A model generated the notes under the pieces. It was not told the DNA's origin, ran no database searches, and worked only from the letters and a program-made list of their open reading frames with translations. This document shows positions 47,601-55,650 of a DNA stretch of 55,678 nucleotides, piece by piece; position 1 is the stretch's first letter, and each line of letters opens with the position of its first letter. Source of the stretch: Bryobacterales bacterium (GTDB taxonomy: Bacteria > Acidobacteriota > Terriglobia > Bryobacterales > UBA6623); assembly GCA_028819235.1 (NCBI GenBank), contig JAPPMC010000026.1, positions 1 to 55,678 of the forward strand, given 5' to 3'. A program made the translations under genes and the position numbers.

Positions 47601-48113
47601 GTTCAAGACCGCTCTGAGTGGTTCCCTCGTGAGCTTGAGGGCATCGCCGATACCCTCGCTGCCGACCAAAAGAAACGCTTGATCAAGGCCGTGCCACCGC
47701 AACTCTCCTCGTTTCAAGTCGGGCGCCTGGTTCGCGGCCTGATAGACAACGACGATGAACTGATTCGGCTGTTCCTGCAGAGGAACGACCTGGACCACTT
47801 ACGAGACGCGATGTTCGAGGACGACATCGACGAGAAGTGGCTACATCGCGCCGAACTTGCAAGGCAGGCGGGGTGCTCAGCTGAACAGATTGCCCAATGG
47901 ACGACATCGGGAAGATTCGGTTGGTCCGGTGATGCGAGCGCGGAGTGGGGGCGAATAATCGGGCTTTTGCAGGAGCTGCGGATTCTCGCGTCGGATGGTT
48001 CGCGCGAGATGGCGATCGACGCGGTAGATGCGTGCATCTTCGCCTTCGAGCGGCGCAAGTCCTATGCCCTCGAAGAGGAGAGACAGGAGCGAATCTTCGG
48101 TCGTAGCTGGTAG
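44679..48113 (+). CDS. STAND NTPase with Mrr-like N-terminus (Avs-like), 1144 aa
   Basis: Residues 1-150 resemble an Mrr/PD-(D/E)XK domain (N-D-A-G-Q-D-G-L then F-L-F-V-V-T-T-E-E-D), though the catalytic Lys position holds Thr, so cleavage is uncertain. A STAND-type NTPase follows, with Walker A GVPGVGKS (K195) and Walker B V-I-V-D-D-A-H (D237, D238). The last 700 residues look like helical repeats, the usual sensor of such proteins. The layout of effector, NTPase and repeat sensor is that of Avs antiviral proteins, which detect phage proteins and then activate the effector. The gene stands alone on the plus strand, which fits the single-gene nature of Avs. Assignment to a given Avs type is not possible by eye. 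Confidence 0.75.
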   Translation: MAASLRDRIRTALADHLDTDGFEACAAELLRPRYGSLKWVPGSNDAGQDGLGETREGKEFLFVVTTEEDPARNLRNSIKSYQDAAGDRTSVVLATNRVVTGRSQLTLPAKLKEELGVDLLDIHERETFVELLAEHPHWRKELLGLSRGPAGALTRQFQRDNADLRLGLIGRDDELQALSGASGDLIVFGVPGVGKSYLLEHLCQDHDWGWLVRDHDQPMPELADEIVEERPVRVIVDDAHFDSGLQLLTRLSQLRQEIEHPFEIVACCWEDRTDDVAACLPQARRMQVPLLERNDIGAVLRKMDVYGPPQLVAEIIKQARGRVGLAVTLARASREGRGWDVVTGRMLTRQALKFNERLFSDDFLFELGVIALTDEDGLSQEQVVEALGTDSRTVANAIRRAASSGTIENHPYDRRRLRVQPRSLRFGLVRKAFFGGPGSLDLERVLEKLENPAAAAIPLIVVAAEERALDRRLITRLIDWNDVDSAAVFAELGLEEFEQAAANAPQHLPRIARAGIRAHGLSERLLTVLLYAAEPVKSRRQADSDHPLAIVRSHLSSRFAAMADRIVVVQTAGRWADQGGNLEVAGEAAMASVSPWVDDSELDPVNQDQISIYYGIQPVEFLRELESVWDQLLSFLRNHPQIPPRLILDALHPWVSPGTMRDGGPIPSEARQALRETARQVVAELATIYDARPIAMRRLSRMATRVEVEVAPWSGQFIHALYASRDPKEDDRVTATDEPTEDAKDTIRVVAGQRALRGPSDLADEIVAVEVETIAVGVGLPPLLKMYVAELATRVPSPVGFARALVERHSHSWLVDAATSVLAPEPTADFQQLIEELLSADQYRRVGTRLGLQPGVHAAVRTLAIEALRPDQADDVVFYSKIGMIAPHELQAIVEDSESRLGQEVALSALHDASAAQRDGLDLQDSLHTACRSRVAGYLRQPSSDTHQSWMLEQVLRRDSALCTEWIENWMKAAVQDRSEWFPRELEGIADTLAADQKKRLIKAVPPQLSSFQVGRLVRGLIDNDDELIRLFLQRNDLDHLRDAMFEDDIDEKWLHRAELARQAGCSAEQIAQWTTSGRFGWSGDASAEWGRIIGLLQELRILASDGSREMAIDAVDACIFAFERRKSYALEEERQERIFGRSW

Positions 48114-48460
48114 AACCATGAATCCGTCTGCTCTGCGTCGATGACCGTCACAGGACGAGCAGCGGACGCTCCGGGATGGAAGTATGCATCCCACGTATTC
48201 TCGTACTCGCTTCGATTCGGCCAGGCGGCGATCTGAGGTCAGAACTCGGAGTGGCCCGTCATTTGGTGCATCATCCCAGAGCAAGCAGGAGCACCGACTG
48301 ATCTATCGAGGGCTCCATTTGACAGCTCGCGCAAAACGGCGCGTCGCCTTGCTACCCGCAGTACGACCGGAACCAGGCCTCGTCGTCGACCGGGTCGACG
48401 TGGATTGGGCCGCCAGAACGCTCGTCGCGCGGGACGGGGCTTCGGAACCTGCGGCAATCG
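48114..48460. other. Convergent gap, no gene seen
   Basis: This gap lies between the ends of the STAND gene and the minus-strand gene at 48461. Short coding-like bits appear on the minus strand (for example R-V-L-T-S-D-R-R-L-A-E near 48200-48250), but they are interrupted by stops. No T-rich hairpin terminator is evident. Confidence 0.3.
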
Positions 48461-49030
48461 CTAGTCGCACGGGTACACCGCAGCGGCGTCGTACTGCTCC
48501 CAGAACTGCAGACCATCGGGGCCTTCGCGGCGCACGATTCTCGTCACGACCGCGCTGAGTCCACGACGGCCTCCTTCGCTGACTACCTCCTCCTGGCGCA
48601 TGAACAGCAGCTGATTGCGATTGAACCAGCGGTAGCCGTAGTCGCCATAGCTCTCGCCCTGGCCTTCGAAGAACTCGAGCAGATCGGCCGGTGGGTCATC
48701 CGCGCGTGCAAGTCCAGTATCGACCCGCGGCGAGTCGGCGTCGTACGCCGCCTCCGCCTCTTCCCAGCAGAACCCATTGGCGTTCCAGAGCGAGGGGTAC
48801 ATACGCCGCAGGAGCCCAGTCGGCGAGAGCGTTCCGGCCACCGCCGGAGGCTCGACCAACTCGACGTCGATCTCCGGTGCGCCGAGCTGCTCCGCCACGG
48901 GCTCGGTCTGGCTCGGCTCGTCCCGCGAATCGCTCGGCGATCCGTCCGCACCGCCGAACAAACCACGCGCTATCCAGAACCCCACCAGGATGACGATCAG
49001 CCCGACCAACCAGAGCCTGCCGTTGCGCAC
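48461..49030 (-). CDS. Membrane-anchored exported protein, 189 aa
   Basis: A single hydrophobic segment (about residues 6-25, L-W-L-V-G-L-I-V-I-L-V-G-F-W) is followed by an acidic, Pro/Ser-rich linker and a folded domain rich in Trp, Tyr and Phe (Y-R-W-F-N-R-N-Q-L-L-F-M). It should be anchored in the cytoplasmic membrane facing outwards. It is the last gene of a three-gene minus-strand group. Its layout recalls the preceding exported protein (R-W-I-E-E-W-R-I-V-M-F), so the two may be distant paralogues. Confidence 0.6.
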   Translation of the reverse strand: MRNGRLWLVGLIVILVGFWIARGLFGGADGSPSDSRDEPSQTEPVAEQLGAPEIDVELVEPPAVAGTLSPTGLLRRMYPSLWNANGFCWEEAEAAYDADSPRVDTGLARADDPPADLLEFFEGQGESYGDYGYRWFNRNQLLFMRQEEVVSEGGRRGLSAVVTRIVRREGPDGLQFWEQYDAAAVYPCD

Positions 49031-49152
49031 GACTTAAGCCTGCTCCCTACTGGCCAGTGCGATTCGACTTCCGCCGCCCACATGCAGTATGTCCGAACCC
49101 GCGAACGGCGAGTGGCCGACGCAGTCACGAGCGCCAGCTCGATCGAGGCGTT

Positions 49153-49770
49153 TCACGGCGCAGGAACGCAGCCAATCATCGATGCCGCGCTGTCGACGGA
49201 CCGCAGGAGCCGGACCCACTCTTCAGCGGCGTTCTCATCACCCGTCAGCTCCCGTTCGTTGACCCTGGTAAGGCCGAGTTCGATCACTAGAGGACTCTCA
49301 GCGGTGCCGCCCCAGGCTCCACGAGGCGGCGCGAACATCACAATCCGCCATTCTTCGATCCAACGAAACTTGTAGGCGGCAAACGGCAGGCCGGGCGCTT
49401 CGAGCGCACTCAGCAGCGCCACCGGCACCGTCTCGTCCAGGCTCAAGTCCGCAGGGACCCTGGCGTATTCCCCGGGGCCGTCCGCCTCCGTGTGTTCAAC
49501 AACCACCGGGCGCGAAGCGTCGCACGCCGACTCGCCGGTAGGGAGACGCCTTAGCATCCCCACATTCTCGTACGTCTGAAGCCCGTCCACTTCCGTCGGC
49601 GGGATCCGGAGCTCAGGAAACTCAGGTCGGTCCGGCACTTCCTGTTTTGCTTGTCCAGCCTCTTGATCGACTCGATCGGCGCGCGGTTCCTGACACGCTG
49701 CGGGGAGCGCGACCGCCACGAAGACCATGAGCGCGGTCCGCCAAGCACCCGGTCCCCTCGTCGTGATCAT
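49153..49770 (-). CDS. Putative lipoprotein, 205 aa
   Basis: I chose ATG 49768-49770: it lies 16 nt after the previous stop, has AGGAG upstream and begins with a signal peptide, M-V-F-V-A-V-A-L-P-A-A-C. The Cys would be a lipid-attachment site, although the -3 Pro is atypical. The mature part is acidic, with a Trp-rich core. No family is recognised. Spacing suggests an operon with 49787-51124 and 48461-49030. Confidence 0.6.
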   Translation of the reverse strand: MITTRGPGAWRTALMVFVAVALPAACQEPRADRVDQEAGQAKQEVPDRPEFPELRIPPTEVDGLQTYENVGMLRRLPTGESACDASRPVVVEHTEADGPGEYARVPADLSLDETVPVALLSALEAPGLPFAAYKFRWIEEWRIVMFAPPRGAWGGTAESPLVIELGLTRVNERELTGDENAAEEWVRLLRSVDSAASMIGCVPAP

Positions 49771-49786
49771 GGCAGCGGGCCGACTC

Positions 49787-51124
49787 CTACTCGCCATCCT
49801 TTTCGTCAGCGTCGTACGAGAGGTTCCCGAGGAGATAGACCTCCTGGTCCTCGACCTTCGTAACCACTCCCTCGAACACGTGAACCAGTGGCTTGTCGTG
49901 TCTGGAGCGCACCCTGATTTGGACGCGGTCATCGCTCTTCAGGCCATGGTCCGCCTCCCAGAAGACGACCTCTTGAGACCACGCTACTTCCCCTGTCGAT
50001 GGATCATCCGCATCGCGGAACCGGGCTTGGTTCCATCCAAACAGCGTCTGCTCGTTTGCGACGATCCTGAGCGGCCGCCGTTCACCGTTCACGGTGACTT
50101 CGGCATCCCTGACGAACAACGTCGCCAGGTAGCTTTGGGCGTCGGTTTGAGTCGCTGCCTTGGCGGCCACAGCCACCAACCCCTCTTGGAGCGGCGTAAT
50201 GCTCCAGAGGCCGTCCCAGCGGCGCTCGATCAGGCCAAGCGTTGCTCCCGAGGGCGCATTCACGAACCCCCTCTGCTGCGAAGGATCCCCCAGCCACTCC
50301 ACTGGCGGGATCACGTCCCGAGGCTGTCTGGGTATCACGTCAAGCATTTCAGCGAAGTAGGAGACCGCCGGATCCATTGATTCCAGGAGCACCCGCTGGG
50401 CCCCAATGACCATGCCATTGGCGAAGTCATCGCCGATTATGAACTGCTGTCGGGCCGCGTCTGTCAGCGCGTCGCTCCAGGAGGGAAATCCTCGACACCA
50501 TTCCCAGTAAACGCGAACTGAATCTTCCTTAGGGGTGCCGGGGGCATTGGCCAGTTCGGCGGCGGACCACATGGCCTGTTTCACTGCTCGTTCGACCCGG
50601 CTCACCACCGTGTCGCTCGGCGTACGCCCACGAAGCAGTTCCATCACCGCGTGGAGAAGTTCCATGTGTAGCGGCAGGTATGTTCGGCGGAGGAACATCT
50701 CGTCTGGCGATTGGTGCAGTTCCCAATAGCGCAAGTCGCGGAAGGCCTCGTGGGAACAGGCAACGTCGAGGTAGGACTCGAGGGACTTGAGGTGCCGCGC
50801 GTCATCTACGTTTGGGTTGAAGCGATAGTGCCGCACGGCGACCGCAAATGCATGGATCAGGAAGTCGGCCGACTCCGGCTCAACCTGAGTCAACTCGCGG
50901 AGCCTATCGCCGAGATGATGGTCCTTCTTCAGTGGCCCCCCCGCACGGGTGATGATGAATTTCAGCGCCCGCTCGATCGAGAGATGAGCCCTCGAGACGC
51001 GGTCTATGACCTGCACGGCTGTGATCTGGCCGACGAAGTCGGGCCGAACCGGCTCGCTCTCAAGATTTCGGATCACATCCTGCACAGAATGCCGGATAGT
51101 CACCTGCTCAATGTCGGCCGCCAT
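49787..51124 (-). CDS. HEPN-like domain protein, 445 aa
   Basis: I chose the ATG at 51122-51124, preceded by GGAG at the right distance; the frame is open further upstream but looks non-coding. Residues about 35-110 contain A-H-L-S-I-E-R-A-L-K-F-I-I and K-K-D-H-H-L-G-D-R-L-R-E-L, a pattern of HEPN-like helical domains. The rest includes a Trp-rich central part and a C-terminal beta-rich region. No R-x4-6-H motif is clear. Its genomic partners are exported proteins, unusual for a HEPN module. Confidence 0.55.
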   Translation of the reverse strand: MAADIEQVTIRHSVQDVIRNLESEPVRPDFVGQITAVQVIDRVSRAHLSIERALKFIITRAGGPLKKDHHLGDRLRELTQVEPESADFLIHAFAVAVRHYRFNPNVDDARHLKSLESYLDVACSHEAFRDLRYWELHQSPDEMFLRRTYLPLHMELLHAVMELLRGRTPSDTVVSRVERAVKQAMWSAAELANAPGTPKEDSVRVYWEWCRGFPSWSDALTDAARQQFIIGDDFANGMVIGAQRVLLESMDPAVSYFAEMLDVIPRQPRDVIPPVEWLGDPSQQRGFVNAPSGATLGLIERRWDGLWSITPLQEGLVAVAAKAATQTDAQSYLATLFVRDAEVTVNGERRPLRIVANEQTLFGWNQARFRDADDPSTGEVAWSQEVVFWEADHGLKSDDRVQIRVRSRHDKPLVHVFEGVVTKVEDQEVYLLGNLSYDADEKDGE

Positions 51125-51669
51125 TTCCGCTCCGCTCACTTCGGGTTCCTTTGGCCCTGCGCAAATGGCTCTCTCCGCGCTGACGCCGCGGGGGCGATCC
51201 GAAGTGAATGCGCCCGCGCAGTCATCGTATCTACGTTTCGCGGGGAACCTGAAGAGTGTGGCAGCGGACTGACGTTTCCCGTTCTCCGTTGCCATTCGCG
51301 GCCGCTATGTCGGTCGTAACGTCTGTGACGGCAAGCAGCGGGCCAGCTGGCTAGGGAGAGGGCCGACGTGCACTGGAGGGTTGGGGTCACGGCAAACACG
51401 TACTCGTGCTGGAGCAGGCCACCGCGTTCGGCGACCCCGTACGGCTGAGCTGCCTGTTCTGGTGCGGGAACTGCCACGTTTCTCAACAAGTGACGCAGCG
51501 GGGTCCCTCAGTCCAGTAGAAAGGAGCGCCTTGGGAGACGTAGGTCGCGTTCGCCGCTCGCAGCCGTGCGCAGTAAAGGAGACGCAGTGTCGCTGCGCGC
51601 TTGGATGCATCGCCCGGGAACGAGCTCGGCTCGATTGTCGGCTGCAGCCGTGACTCGGCGGGGGACCAG
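51125..51669. other. 545-nt gap without recognisable gene
   Basis: Open frames on both strands are GC-driven, Arg/Pro/Ser-rich and lack ribosome sites. It must hold the promoter of the group beginning at 51124 (minus). I see no repeat or RNA structure. Confidence 0.4.
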
Positions 51670-52548
51670 TCAGTCCACCTCGATCAAGATTCGGCAGTGA
51701 TCGCTGGCGCCCCACTCCTCGACGGAGTTCAGGGCGCGCACTCTGACTGACTCATGGAATCCGCGCGAGGCGAACGCGTAGTCGAGCTGCGACTGGGCCG
51801 TCTCGGGTGATTGGCTCGTGGTGTGATAGGTCGGCACGTTACGCGTATCGGGCGGCAGTCCTGCGGGCGTCGGCTCCGCCTTCCGACCGTGCGGGAACTG
51901 CGGCCCGAGCAGCTCTAGTCCGAGCGCCTGGAAGCGCTCGAAGACGGTCTGGTCGCGTACTGCCAGCGACTGCGGCTCGATCGGGATGCCGCCGTAGACC
52001 ATGTTCAGGTCGCCGGCGGCGATGATCCGGTGGCTGGCCGGATCGGCGTCGCCGATGAACGCCGAGAGGTCGGAAAGGATGCGGTGCGCCGAACCATCCG
52101 AGTGCCCGACCCGCCACTTCGTGCGCGTGGACGGATGCGGACTCATCCAACGCGCGTACATCGAGATGGCGATGAACGGCTCAGTCCGCTCATCGTTCGG
52201 GACGACGCGAGCGGCCGCGATCGTGCCGATTCCGCTGACCGCGAGCTCGTCCCCTGCGACGAAGCTGATCGGACTGACTTGCTTGAACCACTCCAGCTCG
52301 ACCCGGTCTGAGAGGCGCACGACCATCGGCCAGCGGTCCAGTAGACGTGGAAAGCGACCTTCGTACCAGTGCGAGTTCCAACGGTGAGAGTCGTAGTGCG
52401 CCTCAGGGCCGAGCAAGACTTGGTCGGCCACATCCGGGGCAACGCGACCGGCCTCCTGAAGCAACACGACATCAACGTCTCCCATGGAAACAAGGTCGCG
52501 CCAGGGCTGATGCCGCTTAGCGATGTTCCAACTGACCAGCGTGATCAT
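51670..52548 (-). CDS. Endonuclease/exonuclease/phosphatase (EEP) family protein, 292 aa
   Basis: All family motifs are visible: S-W-N-I-A (N8), L-L-Q-E-A (E32), A-G-D-L-N-M (D180, N182), S-Q-L-D-Y-A-F-A near 253-260 and S-D-H-C-R-I (D283, H284). It should be a metal-dependent phosphodiesterase acting on DNA, RNA or a phosphorylated small molecule. No signal peptide is present. It stands alone between gaps of 545 and 439 nt, and its link to the defence genes is unknown. Confidence 0.85.
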   Translation of the reverse strand: MITLVSWNIAKRHQPWRDLVSMGDVDVVLLQEAGRVAPDVADQVLLGPEAHYDSHRWNSHWYEGRFPRLLDRWPMVVRLSDRVELEWFKQVSPISFVAGDELAVSGIGTIAAARVVPNDERTEPFIAISMYARWMSPHPSTRTKWRVGHSDGSAHRILSDLSAFIGDADPASHRIIAAGDLNMVYGGIPIEPQSLAVRDQTVFERFQALGLELLGPQFPHGRKAEPTPAGLPPDTRNVPTYHTTSQSPETAQSQLDYAFASRGFHESVRVRALNSVEEWGASDHCRILIEVD

Positions 52549-52987
52549 TTCGCTCTGGATGCCCTCCCTCGGCGAGTCTACCTACCCGGTGCGTTCGGCC
52601 AGTGGTGAAGGAACAGCGACTCGGAACATGTTTCGACTCCCGCTGCCGACATGAGGGCAAGGGCAATCCCGTCGTCAAACGATCGAGGCAAAAGGCTCCG
52701 CGCGGGGATCACCAACGCGTCATCGCACTGTCGCCGGTCAGGACGCACCTCGACGGACGTCGAGCTAACAGACCCGCGGCTCGGTCCGGCTTGTCCCCAA
52801 CGTGACTTCCTGCGTCGACGATTTCCAGACTGAGAAGCCCATTGACGCAAGCGGTCACCTACGTCAGAGCGAGTAACCTCCAATCGCAGGCTGCTGCTGA
52901 CTCAGCCTCCCACAGACTCGTTGGTGAGCTGACACCGATTTGCTCATCGATTGCCGAACCCAGCCTGCGGAAAGTAGCGCTCTGCCG
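52549..52987. other. Gap between divergent genes
   Basis: No gene is supported in these 439 nt, which should contain promoters for the EEP gene (minus) and the gene at 52988 (plus). ACATGTTTCGA at about 52624-52634 weakly resembles the recombinase-upstream motif but is not identical. Confidence 0.35.
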
Positions 52988-54295
52988 ATGTCCTTGAGCC
53001 AGTCGAGCGCCCCCAGGAACCGCCCGAGAGTCGCGGCGATCGGACTGGGTGAGTCCCAGCTGGCCGAGATCCGCCCGTTCTGCGGTGACCTCAGGCCGGC
53101 CCAATCCGTAGATGACTATCTGAATCACCAGCGCTTTAGCTGGTCCGAGACGGACATTGTGGTCGCCAGCGGCCTCCACTATGCCGTAATCGACACCGGC
53201 GTTCATGTCCTGACCATCGGACCGATCTCGCGTGGGATCATGGAGTGGACGCGAAGTCGCTCCGGCCGACAGTTTCGCGAGCGCGTGAGGATGGACACGC
53301 AGAATCGGGAACGGGAGGTGGCTGTCGGGTTCGCCTGCCCTGCGATGTACCGGGGACCGGCCGAGCAGCTCGTCAAACAGCTCGGCGCGGCCAAAGAACC
53401 GCCCCCGACGGTCACCGTGACCGATGCTGGCGAGCTGCTTCGAGAACCCATCGTGGAGACTTCACGGAATCGTCCGGTGGCGTTGCGACTGCAGTGGGCG
53501 GACCGCGTTTGGGGCGGCGGCGAGGGTCCAACAGTCGACGTCGTGTCGCTCCACTTGCCGAGCGGAGCGACGCTTTCATCTTGGTTCAGGGCGTTCTTGA
53601 CCGACATCAGCGAGTTCGACCCGAACCGTGTGCCTGAGCCTCCTTCTCTGTTCAACGATCCGTCCCACTGGTACACGCCCCACGAGGACGCCATCGCCGG
53701 CGCAATCTCCGAGGCCGAGCGCGAGAGCGCACGCCTGGAGCGTGAACAGCAGCGTCTCGAAGAGGAGCTTGCACGAGAGGGAAGTCGGGCCGACGCGACC
53801 GTCCGACGCACGATCTGGGAAGACGGCGATGAGCTGGTTGACGCGGTCGGCGAGATGCTGGAGGAGATGGGCTTCAGCGTCGAGAAGATGGACGAGGCGA
53901 AGCAGCCCCACGAAGCGAAGCACGAAGACCTGCGGCTGACGCTCGTCACCCAACCAAAGTGGGAGGCAATCGTCGAGGTCAAGGGTTACACCAAGGGCAT
54001 CAGAGCCAAGGACGCCCAACAAGTCCGGATGCACAGGGAGCGATACAACCGAGAGACAGGACGAGAACCGAACCTGACGATCTGGCTGGTCAACCCGTGG
54101 CGCGAGATGGAGCCATCAGACCGCCCCAGTGCCGACAAGCAGATTGACGAGAGCGCCGAGATTGTCGGTGCCGTCTGCCTACACACGACGGACCTCTACC
54201 TCCTGTGGAAGTCGCTCAAGACCGGCGACAGCTCCCTGGACGAGATTGTGCGGCGGTTGGTCGAGGCCAAGGCTGGACTGTGGCGGCCGTCCTAG
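52988..54295 (+). CDS. PD-(D/E)XK nuclease-like protein, 435 aa
   Basis: I chose ATG 52988 over an in-frame TTG at 52940. A coiled coil lies near residues 240-265 (E-R-E-Q-Q-R-L-E-E-E-L). The C-terminal domain (about 285-430) has M-G-F-S-V-E-K, H-E-D-L-R-L (D314) and V-E-V-K-G-Y (E330, K332), then a Q-Q-V helix, the classical PD-(D/E)XK core with intact residues. The N-terminal 230 residues are unassigned. It may be a solitary restriction-like enzyme. Confidence 0.68.
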   Translation: MSLSQSSAPRNRPRVAAIGLGESQLAEIRPFCGDLRPAQSVDDYLNHQRFSWSETDIVVASGLHYAVIDTGVHVLTIGPISRGIMEWTRSRSGRQFRERVRMDTQNREREVAVGFACPAMYRGPAEQLVKQLGAAKEPPPTVTVTDAGELLREPIVETSRNRPVALRLQWADRVWGGGEGPTVDVVSLHLPSGATLSSWFRAFLTDISEFDPNRVPEPPSLFNDPSHWYTPHEDAIAGAISEAERESARLEREQQRLEEELAREGSRADATVRRTIWEDGDELVDAVGEMLEEMGFSVEKMDEAKQPHEAKHEDLRLTLVTQPKWEAIVEVKGYTKGIRAKDAQQVRMHRERYNRETGREPNLTIWLVNPWREMEPSDRPSADKQIDESAEIVGAVCLHTTDLYLLWKSLKTGDSSLDEIVRRLVEAKAGLWRPS

Positions 54296-54551
54296 AGTCC
54301 CTGAAGCCCCGCTGCCATTCCGCCAGCGTCGTTTTTTCGATCATTCATCGTTACGAACGTCCTCTTGCCTTCCAGACCACGATCGAGACATGTGCACTTC
54401 GTCCAAACCACGCAGCGATTCGACGGTCGCCGCGTTATGCTGGAGTCCGGGAGGGGGCCCGTGATCTGCGCGGGCCTCGAGCCTCGGCGCAGTAGCGCAA
54501 CGGTCCCGTGAGGGCCTTGGGCCCCGCTCCCTCCCGCAACTCACTTACCCG
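54296..54551. other. Convergent gap
   Basis: This is a GC-rich region between the ends of two convergent genes. GCCCG and CGGGC near 54457-54480 could form a short hairpin, but no T tract follows, so a terminator is unproven. Confidence 0.3.
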
Positions 54552-55409
54552 TCAGCGCTCCCTCGTTCTTCCCCACAGCCCCAGCGTGAGACCACGCAGC
54601 AGCCAGTGCAGACACCACGTCAATGGCAGCTGCCAGCGCATCCGCCTGAGCGCCCGTCGCCGCCAGTCCAGCTCCCGTTCACGCCGTCGTTCGCCCCAGG
54701 GTGCGTCGGCCGGGGGCGGGGTCAGATCGAACACGCCAATCAGGCGAAGCTCCAGTTCCAGCCGCCGCCGCTCGGCCCGGAGCCAGTCCAGGGTGAGACG
54801 CGACCGCTTGCGTGCCGCCCAGGACTCGCGCCACTCGATGACCTCCTCGGCCGCCGCCCCGTAGACCTGCTCTTCGCCCGGTTCGGGGTGTTCGGTGATC
54901 AGCTCGGGGAAGACGCGGCGAGGTGGGACCACTGACCGCGGTTGCTCCACCCCTTGTCCTGCATCCACATCGTCCACATCGACTCCGCCACCTCCGTCAT
55001 CAGGCCCCCGTGAAACATGGCACTCAACCGCTTCCACCCGTTCTCGCAGCAACGCCAGTTCGACCCTCAGCTCTTCCACCGCCCGCCGCCAATCCTCCCC
55101 GGGTTCCTGTAGGCGGGCCTCCTCCCCACCCCCCTGCTCACCCGGCGCCGGCTCGTCTGGTCTTGGCGTGGTCGCCTGGTCTTCATGCTTCTCCTGCTCA
55201 GTCTCCTCAGTCTGTTCGCGCAGGTACTTCTCCAGCGCCTGGCGCATCCGCCTGCTGACGTGCCGCTCTTCGAGACACTTGGCCGCCGTGCGGTAGTTGA
55301 CGCCCAACAGGTCGCCCGCCTCGACGATGCCCTCGGCCGCGACCAACTGGTCCAGCGCCTGAAGCAACACGTCGTCGCTGGGAGCCCCCTCGCGTCCCCG
55401 CCGGCTCAC
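54552..55409 (-). CDS. HTH protein with C-terminal hydrophobic segment, 285 aa
   Basis: I chose the GTG at 55407-55409 because a very strong site (GGGGGGAGGGG) precedes it. Residues about 20-50 form a helix-turn-helix (A-G-D-L-L-G-V-N-Y-R-T-A-A-K-C-L). A long acidic, Gln/Glu/Pro-rich linker follows, then a heptad-like helix (L-R-V-E-L-A-L-L-R-E-R-V). The end is very Arg-rich with a hydrophobic stretch (W-C-L-H-W-L-L-R-G-L-T-L-G-L) that could be a membrane anchor. Four iterons and a palindrome upstream are candidate binding sites. It may be a replication, partition or regulatory protein of a mobile element. Confidence 0.6.
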   Translation of the reverse strand: MSRRGREGAPSDDVLLQALDQLVAAEGIVEAGDLLGVNYRTAAKCLEERHVSRRMRQALEKYLREQTEETEQEKHEDQATTPRPDEPAPGEQGGGEEARLQEPGEDWRRAVEELRVELALLRERVEAVECHVSRGPDDGGGGVDVDDVDAGQGVEQPRSVVPPRRVFPELITEHPEPGEEQVYGAAAEEVIEWRESWAARKRSRLTLDWLRAERRRLELELRLIGVFDLTPPPADAPWGERRRERELDWRRRALRRMRWQLPLTWCLHWLLRGLTLGLWGRTRER

Positions 55410-55503
55410 CTGACCCCTCCCCCCTTGTTGCGTGGAACACAAGTCCCTGCTGTCCAGTAGCTGCCCGGCACCCCACCCCACCCGCGGACAATCCGGCCAA
55501 AAC

Positions 55504-55547
55504 CGCAATCCAAGTGCAACTTCACTGCAATCTCACTGCAATCCGGG
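55504..55547 (+). repeat. Four tandem 11-bp iterons
   Basis: The units CGCAATCCAAG, TGCAACTTCAC, TGCAATCTCAC and TGCAATCCGGG follow one another without gaps, in phase with the DNA helix. The first lies 94 nt upstream of the GTG of the HTH gene. Iterons like these mark replication origins or operators bound by a cooperating protein. Confidence 0.6.
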
Positions 55548-55631
55548 GGGAAGGAGCCCTTGCGCCCCACTGCTTGCCAACTACCTCCTGTAGGAGTCAC
55601 AAAGTCCAGCCCAGGACTGGAGGTCCGGCCC

Positions 55632-55650
55632 CGATTGCACTCTGCAATCG
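55632..55650. promoter_or_regulatory. Palindrome built from the iteron core
   Basis: CGATTGCA-CTC-TGCAATCG is a perfect 8-bp inverted repeat with a 3-bp spacer. Each half contains the TGCAATC core of the iterons 85 bp away. Direct repeats plus an inverted repeat of the same core is the layout of iteron plasmids, where the palindrome is often the operator. Confidence 0.55.

Noticed and set aside
54440..54545. A tRNA or structured RNA in the GC-rich gap
   Set aside because: Short complementary segments exist, but no cloverleaf, T-loop motif or T-rich terminator could be found.
55504..55547. A CRISPR array
   Set aside because: The repeats are 11 bp and directly adjacent, with no spacers, and no cas gene is present.
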